A stretch of 64,000 bases of DNA from Magicicada septendecula (lineage: Eukaryota; Arthropoda; Insecta; Hemiptera; Cicadidae). A model generated the notes under the pieces. It saw only the letters and a program-made list of their open reading frames with translations. It was not told the DNA's origin and made no database searches. Location: contig JAWRYS010001471.1 in the NCBI GenBank assembly GCA_034769895.1, forward strand, positions 310,001 through 374,000, written 5' to 3'. Position numbers and translations under genes: made by a program. Below, piece after piece: positions 33,228 through 43,460 of this stretch (its first letter is position 1; the number at the start of each line of letters is the position of its first letter).

Positions 33228-33625
33228 TTTAATAGATTCCCCACTTTCGGGCGGTCCCGGCCTTACCAGCCCAGACCGTGGTTTTGGATGACAATCAGCT
33301 GTGGGCAGAATTATTGTAAACTGACCGCAGTTGGTTGCCTGTGAAATTGGTATAACTTAGAAATTAACCGGGGGGGGGTAAATCAGGGGAATCTACATAA
33401 CTATGGAACAGCGGCTATCATCGAAGGTGGTGGTAGTGCTGTGATAAGGGCGTATGAATCATTATAGTAGGATTAATGGTGTCCTCGGACATCAGTAATG
33501 CCGAATTTTTATATAACGCTGAAGCAAGAATGGGGTAGGCAGCGTCTACCCCCAATAAAATTCAGTTCTTGGGGAAGCAACTGGACGCCACAGTCCAGGG
33601 GGGGGCCATAGTGTGTGTGGTAAGA
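33228..33625 (+). other. conserved non-coding 3' block, copy in element A
   Basis: Partner of 14545-14955 in element C (see there), beginning GATTCCCCACTTTCGGGCGG. This copy has a run of nine G at 33371-33379. Confidence 0.6.
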
Positions 33626-33918
33626 GGTTACTCAGGGGAGTAACGAATTAAACCCTTAAACTGACGTAAACTAAATGAGCTGATAAGCTAATTAAATGAT
33701 TATTCTTGATCCAAGAGATGATTACAGTAAATAATTCGTATGAAAGTAATTGATTTAAATAGGTGTGGCTCTCTATGATATTTTATAAATGAATTTACTT
33801 ATTTTGAAAGGATTATTTCGAGGAGAGAAGGTGTTTATTATGTTTTGTTTAGTATGTTTTATTATGTTATTATTTTACTATGTTAGAGTGTAAGAATTGT
33901 AAACATGTGATGTATTTT

Positions 33919-34594
33919 AGTAGTATATAAATGTACTTTCTGGGACAAGGTCAGAGGTCACCAGGTCAGGTAAAGAGGTCACCTTATCAGTGATAACCCC
34001 AATTAAATTCCAATTAACTTTTTGATAACCCCATTTAACCTCACATTATCAGTGATAACCCCAATTGACCTCAAATTAATTAGCAGATAACCCCATTGAC
34101 CTTTTGTAATCAATGTAAACATGACCTCGAGGTTACTAGACCGTAACACACTGCCCTAGTAAAAAATGTAAACATAAACAAACTTTCTTGTGATAACGTC
34201 GTAAACATGACCTCGACAACACACTGACCTAGTAAAAATGTAAACATAAACATACACATCAGCGTTGCACATTTAAAAACGTAAACATAAACATTCCGAG
34301 TTCGTTGACACGTAAACTGTTTTTTTCCTTTCACAGTGTAGCACATTTAAAAATGTAAACATGTAAACATGACCTCGAGGTTACTAGACTGTGACACACT
34401 GCCCTAGTAAAAAATGTAAACATAAACAAACATTCTAGTGATAACGTCATAAACATGACCTCGACAACACACTGACCTAGTAAAAATGTAAACATAAACA
34501 TACGGCGTTTGTTGACACGTAAACATTCCGAGTTCGTTGACACGTAAACTGTTTTTTTTCCTTTCACAGTGTAGATAGCGTCGTTTTTATCTAA
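33919..34594 (+). repeat. Polinton left terminal inverted repeat
   Basis: It pairs with 54657-55090. The outer part has repeated TTATCAGTGATAACCCC motifs; the inner part is dense in GTAAACAT. An internal tandem duplication (about 34115-34362 and 34363-34580) makes this arm longer than the right one. The minus-strand frames here are repeat artefacts. Confidence 0.9.
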
Positions 34595-34815
34595 TATATT
34601 ACATTTTATATGTAACGATTGTCATTGTATACAGATAAGATATGAATTAGCTTAGTCGGTAACGTGCAACTATGTTATTCTAATAATAGATTATATGTAA
34701 GGTAAGTATCAATTGTTCAATCCCTAGCTAATTCATACTTTTTTATTTTTTTGAATAAAAAAAATACATTCATTTATATAATACACGTTAGCAGTTGGTT
34801 TATTAGTGTTCCAAC

Positions 34816-36453
34816 GTGAATTCTGAAAGTAACATCCTTGTTAATAACATGTCGGTAGTTAAAAATTTACTATATATAGTAATTGTTCAAATATTACTAA
34901 TAAATTCTTTAGCTGATAATACAACACAGGTTGAAGTGGATAAAGTTAAGCAATATTTATATGAATATGGTTATCTTCAAACAGATGATGAATCTTCGTT
35001 GCAAGCTGTAAATGAATCAGATATTACTAATGGATTACTTATATTTCAAGAATACTATAAATTACCTACTGATGGTAAGTTAAATAATGAAACTATAAAT
35101 TTAATGTTAAAACCTAGGTGCGGTAATAGAGATATTATTTTTGATTATCGAGTATCCAGTTTTAAATGGAACAAGCCTGAAGTAACACGGCATTATTATT
35201 TAGCGAATCAAGAGGTGTTAGAATGACTAAACAAGCTTTTGCAGTATGGGAGGAAAAGTCTGGTATACGTTTTAAACATGATAAGAGTAAATACAGATAT
35301 TTTAATTTCTAATAAACGATTGAAACATATGATGCAAAAAGAATCGTGGCAATGTACGAGAACGTTTGACGGTAAAGGTGGAACATTAGCACATGCATAT
35401 TTTCCTGATTATAATAATTCAAGGTGAGAAATTCATATTGATGAAGATGAAAAGTGGTCATATTCGATTGATAACATTGTTCCTCTTGGCCACACAAGTT
35501 TGTATGCAACTTTAATACATGAAATCGGTCATGTTATAGGTTTATCACATTCAGATGTATCAGATTCTGTAATGTATGCTTATTATAACGGTAAAATCGA
35601 GTTAGGTGATGATGTTTTAGCCATTCAAAATTTATATGGTAAGGCAGGAAGCACTTTTATATCATCTTTCATACCGATATCGCCATCTTCTTCAGTACCA
35701 AAGATAGAAGACGAGCATCCTATAGATACAAATAAAATCGATCTTTGTAATTTTAAAAATATTAATTTATTTTTAATTGCTGATAAACGATTATATATAT
35801 TATATGAAAAATGTTTGTGGATATTAAATCCGGCAGAGATGATATATACTAAACCGCTCATAATAAAACATTGGTTAACGTTTCTTCCAAAAAACTTCAC
35901 AAAAATTTTACCTGTATATCAACAACCATCTGGTGAGATAGTTATGTTTATAGATGCTTTGGTATTCATGTTCGATTTAATTAGTCTTAAATTAAGTCAT
36001 GGTTATCCGAAGCATATCCAGTCTTTATTTAACATACAACCGGATAATTTACATGCGGTATTCAACAGTTATACAGGTAAACCTTATATATTTCATGATG
36101 ATAATTATTATAGAGAAGTCAATGTGTGTACGTTCACTACTAAATCATGGGGTTATATATCTGAAACATTTCCTGGAATACCGCCTAAAATAGATTCATG
36201 ATTTAGATTTTCTGATGGTAATTTAAACTTTTTTAAGAACAACACTGTGTATGTCTTTAATGAATTTACGGGTGAGTTAGTTAGAACAGAAAAAAATAAT
36301 TTATCGATATTCGGATTGAAATGTGTAAATGATGATGTACTATACAAATTAAAAGAATTAATATTACAATTGATAATTCAAAAGAAAGACCAATCGATAG
36401 TAATGTTGATGAAGAAGAATAAAAGTTCAGTTTCTAAGAGCATAATGATTTGA
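34816..36453 (+). pseudogene. Polinton-borne matrix metalloproteinase (fossil)
   Basis: A signal peptide (NLLYIVIVQILLINSLA) is followed by a peptidoglycan-binding-like prodomain ending in the cysteine switch KPRCGNRD. Then come a catalytic zinc site HEIGHVIGLSH with the following Met-turn DSVMYAYY, and hemopexin-like repeats. This is the full domain order of secreted animal MMPs (family M10A), which cut extracellular matrix. It starts about 220 bp inside the left terminal repeat, in the same direction as the neighbouring genes. An element-borne MMP suggests capture from a host or virus. The gene is broken. Confidence 0.85.
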
Positions 36454-36488
36454 ACGTACAGTTGTGAAGAATACGTGAAGCTGTTAAC

Positions 36489-36680
36489 ATGGAGAAAAGA
36501 AATATTCATGCTTTCAATTGGTGTATATATTGCATAGAATCTACTGATTCAACATTTAATGAAATATGTTATTTTGTAAATAATGAATTTTCTGAAGCAA
36601 ATGTTACTATAATTGAAAATGAACAAATTATCAAGATACAATCTCCAACGATTTGTATGACGATATATTACAAATGTTAG
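36489..36680 (+). CDS. small unrecognised Polinton reading frame
   Basis: 63 residues (MEKRNIHAFNWCIYCIESTD at the start), Ile/Asn/Cys-rich, between the metalloproteinase and the BIR genes. No domain is recognised. It may be a small cargo gene or chance; a possible further coding stretch follows to about 36750. Confidence 0.3.
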   Translation: MEKRNIHAFNWCIYCIESTDSTFNEICYFVNNEFSEANVTIIENEQIIKIQSPTICMTIYYKC

Positions 36681-36774
36681 AAAAATATCGAAATCAATTA
36701 ATAATCGATACTGATTTTGAAGAAGAATACAAAACTCTCCGTTGGAAGTAGTTAGTTAGTAGAGGTTCAACAAG

Positions 36775-37320
36775 TTGGACGCAATGTCAAAAATGGCGAA
36801 GTTGTGCGAAAAATTGAACCCCTGTAAGTTATTGCAAGATTTTTTTGAAGAAGCAGGATTTATTTTTAATGGTGATTTAGACAGTATTGTGTGTCGTGAG
36901 TGTGGATTTAAAACGAGAGGATCTTTATCTATTTCGCATATTCAATTTATGCACAAACTTTTTAATTCAGAATGTAAAATGGTATGTTATATATATGATA
37001 AATATAATAATTATGCACTATACAGTATATTATTACATATTGATGATATAATGAATGCGAAAAAATGTATATCAGAAACTGAAGAAATCATGAAGTTAAC
37101 ATTTTGCTGTTGGCCTAAACGTTTACCACGAGTTGATAATTTAGTATCGGCAGGTTTTTTGTATACTGGTGTGGACGACAATGTAATGTGTATAGACTGT
37201 AAAGTTATACTTCACAATTGGCAAGACACAGACGATCCATGGTTTGAACACGCTAAGGCATTTCCAAATTGTTTACTTGTTAAATTACACCGAGTCATAA
37301 AAGATGGCTTCATTGAGTGA
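36775..37320 (+). CDS. Polinton BIR-domain (IAP-like) protein, 181 aa
   Basis: Residues about 113-171 form a BIR repeat: WPKRLPRVDNLVSAGFLYTG, DDNVMCIDCKVILHNW, DDPWFEHAKAFPNC, with the CxxC...H...C zinc ligands and the GxxxxGxxDxVxCxxC signature. An N-terminal half (AGFIFNGDLDSIVCRECGFK, FMHKLF, C) looks like a second, diverged BIR. No RING domain follows. BIR proteins of baculoviruses and animals block caspases or act in cell division. An antiapoptotic role here is inference. It overlaps the next gene by 17 bp. Confidence 0.8.
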   Translation: MDAMSKMAKLCEKLNPCKLLQDFFEEAGFIFNGDLDSIVCRECGFKTRGSLSISHIQFMHKLFNSECKMVCYIYDKYNNYALYSILLHIDDIMNAKKCISETEEIMKLTFCCWPKRLPRVDNLVSAGFLYTGVDDNVMCIDCKVILHNWQDTDDPWFEHAKAFPNCLLVKLHRVIKDGFIE

Positions 37321-37561
37321 CAAAAGTGGAAAGTGTATTGAAGACTTTTTTAAAAATCAAAGATTTGTTGATGATTCGGATAATATTGTTTGTTCTAAAT
37401 GTGGTTTTAAAACTACATGTTTTAATACTATTACGCATATTCAATTTATGCACAAACTTTTGTATCCGACATGTAAAATTGTGCATTATATATCTTATAA
37501 ATATGAAGACTATATCAGATCAAAAAAGTGTGTTGCTAATTTTGTTAATATATTAAAGTGA
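37304..37561 (+). CDS. Polinton BIR-like protein, 85 aa
   Basis: DDSDNIVCSKCGFK and HIQFMHKLLYPTCKIVHYI match the N-terminal diverged BIR of the preceding gene nearly motif for motif, so the pair arose by duplication. It holds a single domain. Start MASLSDKSGKCIEDFF. Function as for its neighbour, unproven. Confidence 0.65.
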   Translation: MASLSDKSGKCIEDFFKNQRFVDDSDNIVCSKCGFKTTCFNTITHIQFMHKLLYPTCKIVHYISYKYEDYIRSKKCVANFVNILK

Positions 37562-37878
37562 AAATAAAATTTATAACAAAACAGAGTTGATGTGTTTTTG
37601 TTAAATATTTGTTTAACCTTAGGATAACCTTTAGTTAATTAATGTTGTTTATTCCTATAAAGTAACCTCTGATAATAAAAACTTATTTACGTAATGTTTA
37701 ACCTTTGATAATAAAAAGTTATCGGTAATTTATATTGACGTATTTACAAAGTAACCTCTGATAACTAAGGTCATAGATGTAAACAGTTGTTAATTAGTTG
37801 TTATACTTTGATACAAAGTAACCTCTGATAATTAGTCATAGATGTAAACAGTTTTTAATTGTTATTGTACTTTGAATA
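37562..37878 (+). promoter_or_regulatory. repeat-rich upstream region of integrase
   Basis: AAAGTAACCTCTGATAA occurs three times (near 37660, 37757 and 37815), with related CCTTTGATAATAAAAA and CATAGATGTAAACAGTT pairs between. The ACCTCTGATAA core echoes the GTGATAACC motif of the terminal repeats. I infer a promoter or protein-binding array. Confidence 0.45.
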
Positions 37879-38802
37879 ATGACCATCAGACAGGAGATAA
37901 GTAGTGAATTGCATAAACAAGCGAGAAGAAATTTTCCTACACGCAATATCGAACTGAAAGATATTCATGATTTGTATCAAGCTGACCTTGTAGAAATGAT
38001 TTCTTTTTCAAAGTTAAATAAAGGTTATAAATATATACTAACAGTGATAAATTGTTTTAGTAAATTTGCATTTGCAGTTCCGTTAAAATCAAAAGCTTCA
38101 CACGAAATTGTAAAAGCTCTAAGACCTATATTACATGTAAACAAAATGAAACATTTGCAAACTGACAAAGGAAAAGAATTTTACAATTTACCGATTCAGC
38201 AATTATTTAATCATTATAATATAAATCATTATTCGACTTATTCAGATAAAAAAGCCTCTATCATTGAACGTTTTAATCGTACTTTAAAAAACCATATGTG
38301 GAAGTGGTTTACTACCAGTGGAAAGTATACATGGATCGAAGTACTTCCTCAGTTATTGAAAAAATATAATAATACTGTACATAGAACTAAAAGTATGAAA
38401 CCTAAAGATGTCAATATAAATAATGAGAAAAGGGTATTGACACAAATAAATAAAAAACGAATATTTGTTAATAAGAAACCTGCAAAATATAAAGTTGGGG
38501 ATAGAGTGAGAATTAGTAAATACAAACAAATTTTTACCAAAGGTTATTTACCAAATTGGACAAATGAAATATTTACAATTCATAATATTAAACAAACAGC
38601 ACCTAGAACATATATTTTAAAAGATGATACAGGAGCCGTATTAGATGGTGGATTTTACGAACAAGAAATTAGTAAAACAAAATACGACAATATATTTTTA
38701 ATTGAAAAAATATTAAAACTTAAAGGTAATAAACTAATTGTTCAGTGGTTAGGATACGATAAGTCGCATAACAGTTGGATTGATAAAAACCAAATCATTT
38801 GA
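37879..38802 (+). CDS. Polinton integrase with chromodomain, 307 aa
   Basis: A retroviral-type DDE integrase: YQADLVEM (first Asp), LQTDKGKEFYN (second Asp), IERFNRTLK (Glu). An SH3-like stretch follows (YKVGDRVRISKYK), then a C-terminal chromodomain (FLIEKILKLKGNKLIVQWLG then NSWIDKNQI). Polinton integrases cut and join the terminal repeats, yielding the 6-bp duplication. The length matches the family. The frame is open throughout. Confidence 0.92.
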   Translation: MTIRQEISSELHKQARRNFPTRNIELKDIHDLYQADLVEMISFSKLNKGYKYILTVINCFSKFAFAVPLKSKASHEIVKALRPILHVNKMKHLQTDKGKEFYNLPIQQLFNHYNINHYSTYSDKKASIIERFNRTLKNHMWKWFTTSGKYTWIEVLPQLLKKYNNTVHRTKSMKPKDVNINNEKRVLTQINKKRIFVNKKPAKYKVGDRVRISKYKQIFTKGYLPNWTNEIFTIHNIKQTAPRTYILKDDTGAVLDGGFYEQEISKTKYDNIFLIEKILKLKGNKLIVQWLGYDKSHNSWIDKNQII

Positions 38803-38869
38803 ACTATTTTTCAATCATGAAAATAGTACAGCAAACAAAAAAAATACGTATTTGTAATTTTGATAAATC

Positions 38870-39504
38870 TATGGAGAAAAAAAAGAGTCCATAGCGAGTT
38901 GTTACCAAATAATGTCAGGTCTCTTATCATTGGACCGAGTAATACTGAAAAACAAACCTAATGCTTCATCTTTTGTTCAGTCCTAATGGTTTATGTTTTG
39001 AGAACGTTTGTTTTTTCAAAATCGTTGTATCAGTCAAAGTACAAATTTTTAGAAACAGTTTTATCAGGTATACCAGCAATAAAATACTATAAATTTTCAG
39101 AAAATTATCAAGTCATTCATCCTGATGATACTGAACAAAATTCAGTTATTATATTTGATGATGTAGCATGTGAACAACAAGATAATATAAGAAATCATTT
39201 TACAATATGTAGACATAAAAATAATAGTGTTATTTATATATGTCAAACGTATGTTCGAATTCCAAAACACTTGATTCGTGATAACGCGAATTTAATAATT
39301 ATTTTTCAACAAGACGAACTAAATTTAAAACATATATACAGAGATCATGTTAATACTGATATGACATTTGAAATGTTTAAAGAACTTTGTTCTAAAGCAT
39401 GGACAAGACGCAAAAAGGGTTTTTTTGTTATAGATAAAGAAAGTGATATGAATTGTGGCGGCCATTATCGTTTTGATTTTGATATCTATATTACTAATTT
39501 GTAA
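38870..39504 (+). pseudogene. Polinton packaging ATPase (A32/FtsK-HerA type) (fossil)
   Basis: A phosphate-binding-loop region lies near 38.93 kb. The longest open part carries the Walker B motif SVIIFDDV and the Polinton-typical YICQTYVRIPKHLIRDNANL. In related viruses this ATPase drives genome packaging into the capsid. It lies between integrase and a PX-like gene, a usual Polinton neighbourhood. Broken. Confidence 0.8.
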
Positions 39505-39530
39505 TCGAAATTTTTTTATTACTTATCAAT

Positions 39531-42500
39531 ATGTCATCGAAGAAGTCATGTTCCCTTGACAAGCAAGAGAAGCTCGTCAATGAAATTAAAAAAATAAGAA
39601 AAAATATTCGAAAGAAACATCAGACTCTAACACAAAATGTTATTGATGAAGAACAGTTTGCAGAAAAGTCGTTGAAACCTACTATCACTCCGTTACAAAA
39701 GTTAGTACAAGAGAAAACAAATTCGTCATTGATTAAAAAAGAACAACAATTAGATGTTGAAATGGACGATATTCAGTCGCGTTTACAAAACAAAAGGTTT
39801 TCAGAAGAGGCCGAAAACATCCCAATATTGAATAAACGATCAGTAGAAACGCCATTACCATTACCGCATGAAGAAGAAATAACGTATGAAACCTTACCCA
39901 TGGTTGAAGAATTGATGTCAACATCAGAAGGACGACAACCAATTGAACCTTTTATCGATATATGGTTTAAAGGTCCGTTAATAAGACACTATATGCATAA
40001 ATTTTTTGATGACAGTAATCATGATATTGATCACGTTTTTGGTCCATATTTTGGAGATAATAATATTTTAATGTTAGGTAAATACCCTTTAAAGATTGAT
40101 GAAAGTGATATTATTACAATTAATAATGTTATGTACAAAGGTACACCTGGTTTGTACGATCTTATTTTTATGAAAAACCCAAACGCATATGTATATTGTA
40201 ACGTTACATAACCCAGTCCCAAAAATGATAACATAATCACCCCACTATAAAGGTCAGAAATGGGTATAATATACCTAGCTCTAGATTACTTTGTATCACA
40301 AAACATTATAAACTATAATTAAGTGATATAAAGAGTACAAAGTGAGTTATAGTGTACCCAGTGAGAAAACAAGTGGTTTTAAAAGGAGCATCTCACAGAC
40401 TTATGCTGTAGATGGAGAAACAATTGATTATTATAGTAGACTATATTGCTACTGACCAATTATGTGTTTTGTTTGAATACTGTATAATTTTGTATTGTGT
40501 AGGCCACAAAGATTTTGTACCTAGGTCTAATTTTATATTTAATAGAATAATTGTTTGAATATAAAATAATAATAAAAATAAAATAATACTGTATGAGTAA
40601 AATGGCAGAAGAAAATAGTTTAGTGTAAGGATACTATAAGAAATTAATAAATAATAAATAAATACAATTAAAGGAAATAAAAATATTAAAGACCTATATA
40701 TAAAGTTAAGAGGAAATAAAAGGAAAAACCTTATATAAATCAAATTGGATAATAAACCAAATTTAAAAAGGATTATTTTTCTATAAATAAGAAATAAATT
40801 TATAATAATTAAAAACAGCCTATATACTCAAAAGTATATCGACGCACCAATAAAAAATGATATAAAAATTATTGGTTACTAACAGTAACCACCTAACAAG
40901 ATATGAATTAATTGTTAAAACGATTGAAAACCGTTCGTTTGGAAAAAGTGGAATGCCATCAAAAATTTAATAAAACCTTACGAAAACTTTTGGAAATGGT
41001 GCTAAATTTAATAAAAATTAACTAGTAGTATCCACCTTACATTAGAACTCCTTCAAATATCAACTTTAACGTCCTTTATTCGATGAAAATTTGAAATAAC
41101 CCAGCTACCAGATCAGGCCTAGTTGGACGGCACTTCGAGATTTTGGTGAGATTATATCTTATGAAAATTTAACAAAATTACCAAACAACTATAACTCCAA
41201 CACTAGAAACAGCACCATCCAAGTAAACACTTCGAGAAAAGAGGTAAAATAAACTTTATTAATAATTGTTAACCAAGAAATCCTCATATCGAATCTTTGT
41301 GCAGTTCCAATATTTAGTAACTGATTTCGTGTTTATAATAAAGACATAACCTGTACTCTAGCGGATAAAACCGGAACTACATACTACGGAAAACCAAAAA
41401 ATAGAAATTTATTTTTTTCTTGTAAAGCGTAGTATATTATTATTCATTTCTGACCGTCTCATAACACAAAGAACTTACCCTTAACCCTGGGGAAATTAAT
41501 AAATGAATTCTTTATTGTTTAATGTTTAATCAAGGATAAAAAAAGAATTTGTTATAATTCCAATGTTTACCTAATTAGATCGAACCAATGTGGTGTTGAC
41601 AGAAAAAAATCGATTATAATATTTTTGTACTGGGAGAAGAGAAAATCAGTGTATTCCATAAATAAATACTCTGAATATTTTGTTATAAATAATAAAACAT
41701 GTATTATTTCTTGTAGAGGGTAGTTGTTACAGAGTTTCAGGAAGCCAAGAAGAGGACGAACCGCCGGGAAGTATCACTGACAATTGGTGTTTGTTTAACC
41801 TAAAATTTGGAGACAGACGTAAAAATCAGCTGGTCTTATGAGCGGCGAATATAAAATAAGTAATTGTATACTCCGGGGATAATATCCTTGGTCCTCCTCT
41901 CTCTCCTAACTACGATTAAACAACTTCATTGATCTCTCCCAAATCACACACACTCGATTTCAGTAATTTTGGTACACATAAAATTTTAACCGATTTGAAC
42001 ATTAGCAAATATAATTCATAAGTGACGATCGCAAAAGGTACTCTGACTGCTCCGAGATCACGATAAAAACCCGCGACACGTTACAGAATGACGTACTAAC
42101 GTGGGATTTAATTAGGAAAGCTTAACAAATAAACGATACACTTATGGATACCAGAGGGACGTTACAATATTCACAAGAAGATTTAGACGAATACTCGCAT
42201 ATAATAAGTGAAACCGCGGCATATTTAAGTTTAAAGACAAACAGTTAAAAGCAGTACTAGTTACAAATATAAAAATATAATTAAGCCTATTATTAATAAG
42301 CTTTCACAATCATCCACATCAAAAGTTGGAAGTAGCCGATTGCATAGTGATACAGAAGGTCGCGGTTTGTTAAATTTCAGTAACAATAAACCAGTTTTTG
42401 TGTACTGGAATAATGTAAATGAATTATGCGATAGATTAAAATTATTGATTGCTTCACAAAGTGCAGGTCATTCGGGTCATGAAAATGAAATACTATCAAT

Positions 42501-42573
42501 TATTGAAGAGCTACAGGAGGCCGGTATAATAAAAGAAGATGCAGCAACGTTTGATGCGATATTTTCAAAATGA
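39531..42573 (+). pseudogene. Polinton PX-like conserved protein (fossil), interrupted by insertion
   Basis: A Lys/Glu-rich N-terminal coiled coil is followed by a conserved segment (FIDIWFKGPLIRHYMHKF, YKGTPGLYDLIFMKNP) that recurs in insect Polintons as an uncharacterised structural-looking protein. A further part (QSAGHSGHENEILSIIEELQ) lies right of the 1.95-kb insertion. The function in the family is not known to me. The last codons overlap the next gene as ATGA. Confidence 0.7.
40209..42158. mobile_element. 1.95-kb unidentified insertion in Polinton
   Basis: Bounded by ACGTTACA on both sides (40201-40208, 42159-42166), an 8-bp repeat as left by hAT-like and some other DNA transposons. 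No clear terminal inverted repeat, coding frame or LTR signature was found. The interior is AT-rich with a polyadenylation-like AATAAA density and a less AT-rich 3' third. Identity unknown. Confidence 0.6.
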
Positions 42574-43460
42574 GTATCGATAAATTCGGACACTATAGTG
42601 GTGACTTAGCGGCTAGTTTCAACGTTCAGCATGGACCGCCTGGAGAAGGATTTAAATTAACTGACGACGGAAATTTTAATATAAGTAATAAACGATTATG
42701 TAATGTGGGCGATCCTGAATTGGATGATGATGCCGTAAATGTAAAATATATGAGAACAAATTCGATTACTTTAACAAATACAGACAATTGTTACGATGTT
42801 AAAATGAAAAAAGTTATTAATTTAGCCGATCCTGACGAACCTTGTGACGCTGTAAATAAAAATTTAGAAAATGTTACTAAATCATATTTAGCTGATAGAA
42901 TACCTATTAAGGTGAACAATAATCCAGTGTTTTCATTCAAGAATAATTGTGTGGCTTATATCGCACCACCTGTTTATAAATTTGATGCTGTCAATAAACT
43001 TTATGTTGATAATAAATTACCTGATGAAAATACACAAACTAATTGTTGTGATTTCAAGCAAAAAAGGTTAATTAATGTAGTAGATCCTATTAATTTGCTT
43101 GATGTTATAAATAAACAGACTTTATTAACAGGCATAAATAATACAAAAGATGAATGTAAACAATATATAGATGATAAAATATATTATTCACAAAGTGAAG
43201 AGGAAAATAGTATAGATTTTAATGAAAGCAGATTGACTAATGTTGCTGATCCTAAAGATGATACAGACGTTATAAACCAAAAGACTTTAACAAGGGTTAT
43301 GAATGCATTTAAATTAGATCTAGAAAACTATAAAGTTGACAGTAACTTAGTTAGAATATTATATAAATTATATAAGGAGTGCACTAAAGACAATCCTGTT
43401 AAAACTATAAACGAATTTCGCATTGTATATACAATACAAAGTTTATATGAAGTGTCATAA
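42570..43460 (+). CDS. Polinton fibre-like protein with phage-tail-fibre repeats, 296 aa
   Basis: Five copies of a motif of the form KRLxNVxDPxxxxDAVNxxxL occur at residues about 41-57 (KRLCNVGDPELDDDAVN), 81-96 (KVINLADPDEPCDAVN), 129-142, 165-181 (KRLINVVDPINLLDVIN) and 221-236 (RLTNVADPKDDTDVIN). This matches the NxxDPxxxxDAVNKxY repeat of bacteriophage tail fibres, where it builds trimeric shafts. The position directly before capsid genes, and tight junctions (ATGA overlap upstream, stop-start contact downstream), support a structural virion role. A fibre or vertex-spike function is inference. The frame is open. Confidence 0.72.
   Translation: MSIDKFGHYSGDLAASFNVQHGPPGEGFKLTDDGNFNISNKRLCNVGDPELDDDAVNVKYMRTNSITLTNTDNCYDVKMKKVINLADPDEPCDAVNKNLENVTKSYLADRIPIKVNNNPVFSFKNNCVAYIAPPVYKFDAVNKLYVDNKLPDENTQTNCCDFKQKRLINVVDPINLLDVINKQTLLTGINNTKDECKQYIDDKIYYSQSEEENSIDFNESRLTNVADPKDDTDVINQKTLTRVMNAFKLDLENYKVDSNLVRILYKLYKECTKDNPVKTINEFRIVYTIQSLYEVS

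Noticed and set aside
34110-34567. Two 78-residue minus-strand frames with FMFTF repeats
   Set aside because: They lie in the tandemly duplicated terminal repeat of the Polinton and arise from the repeated GTAAACAT motif, not from a gene.
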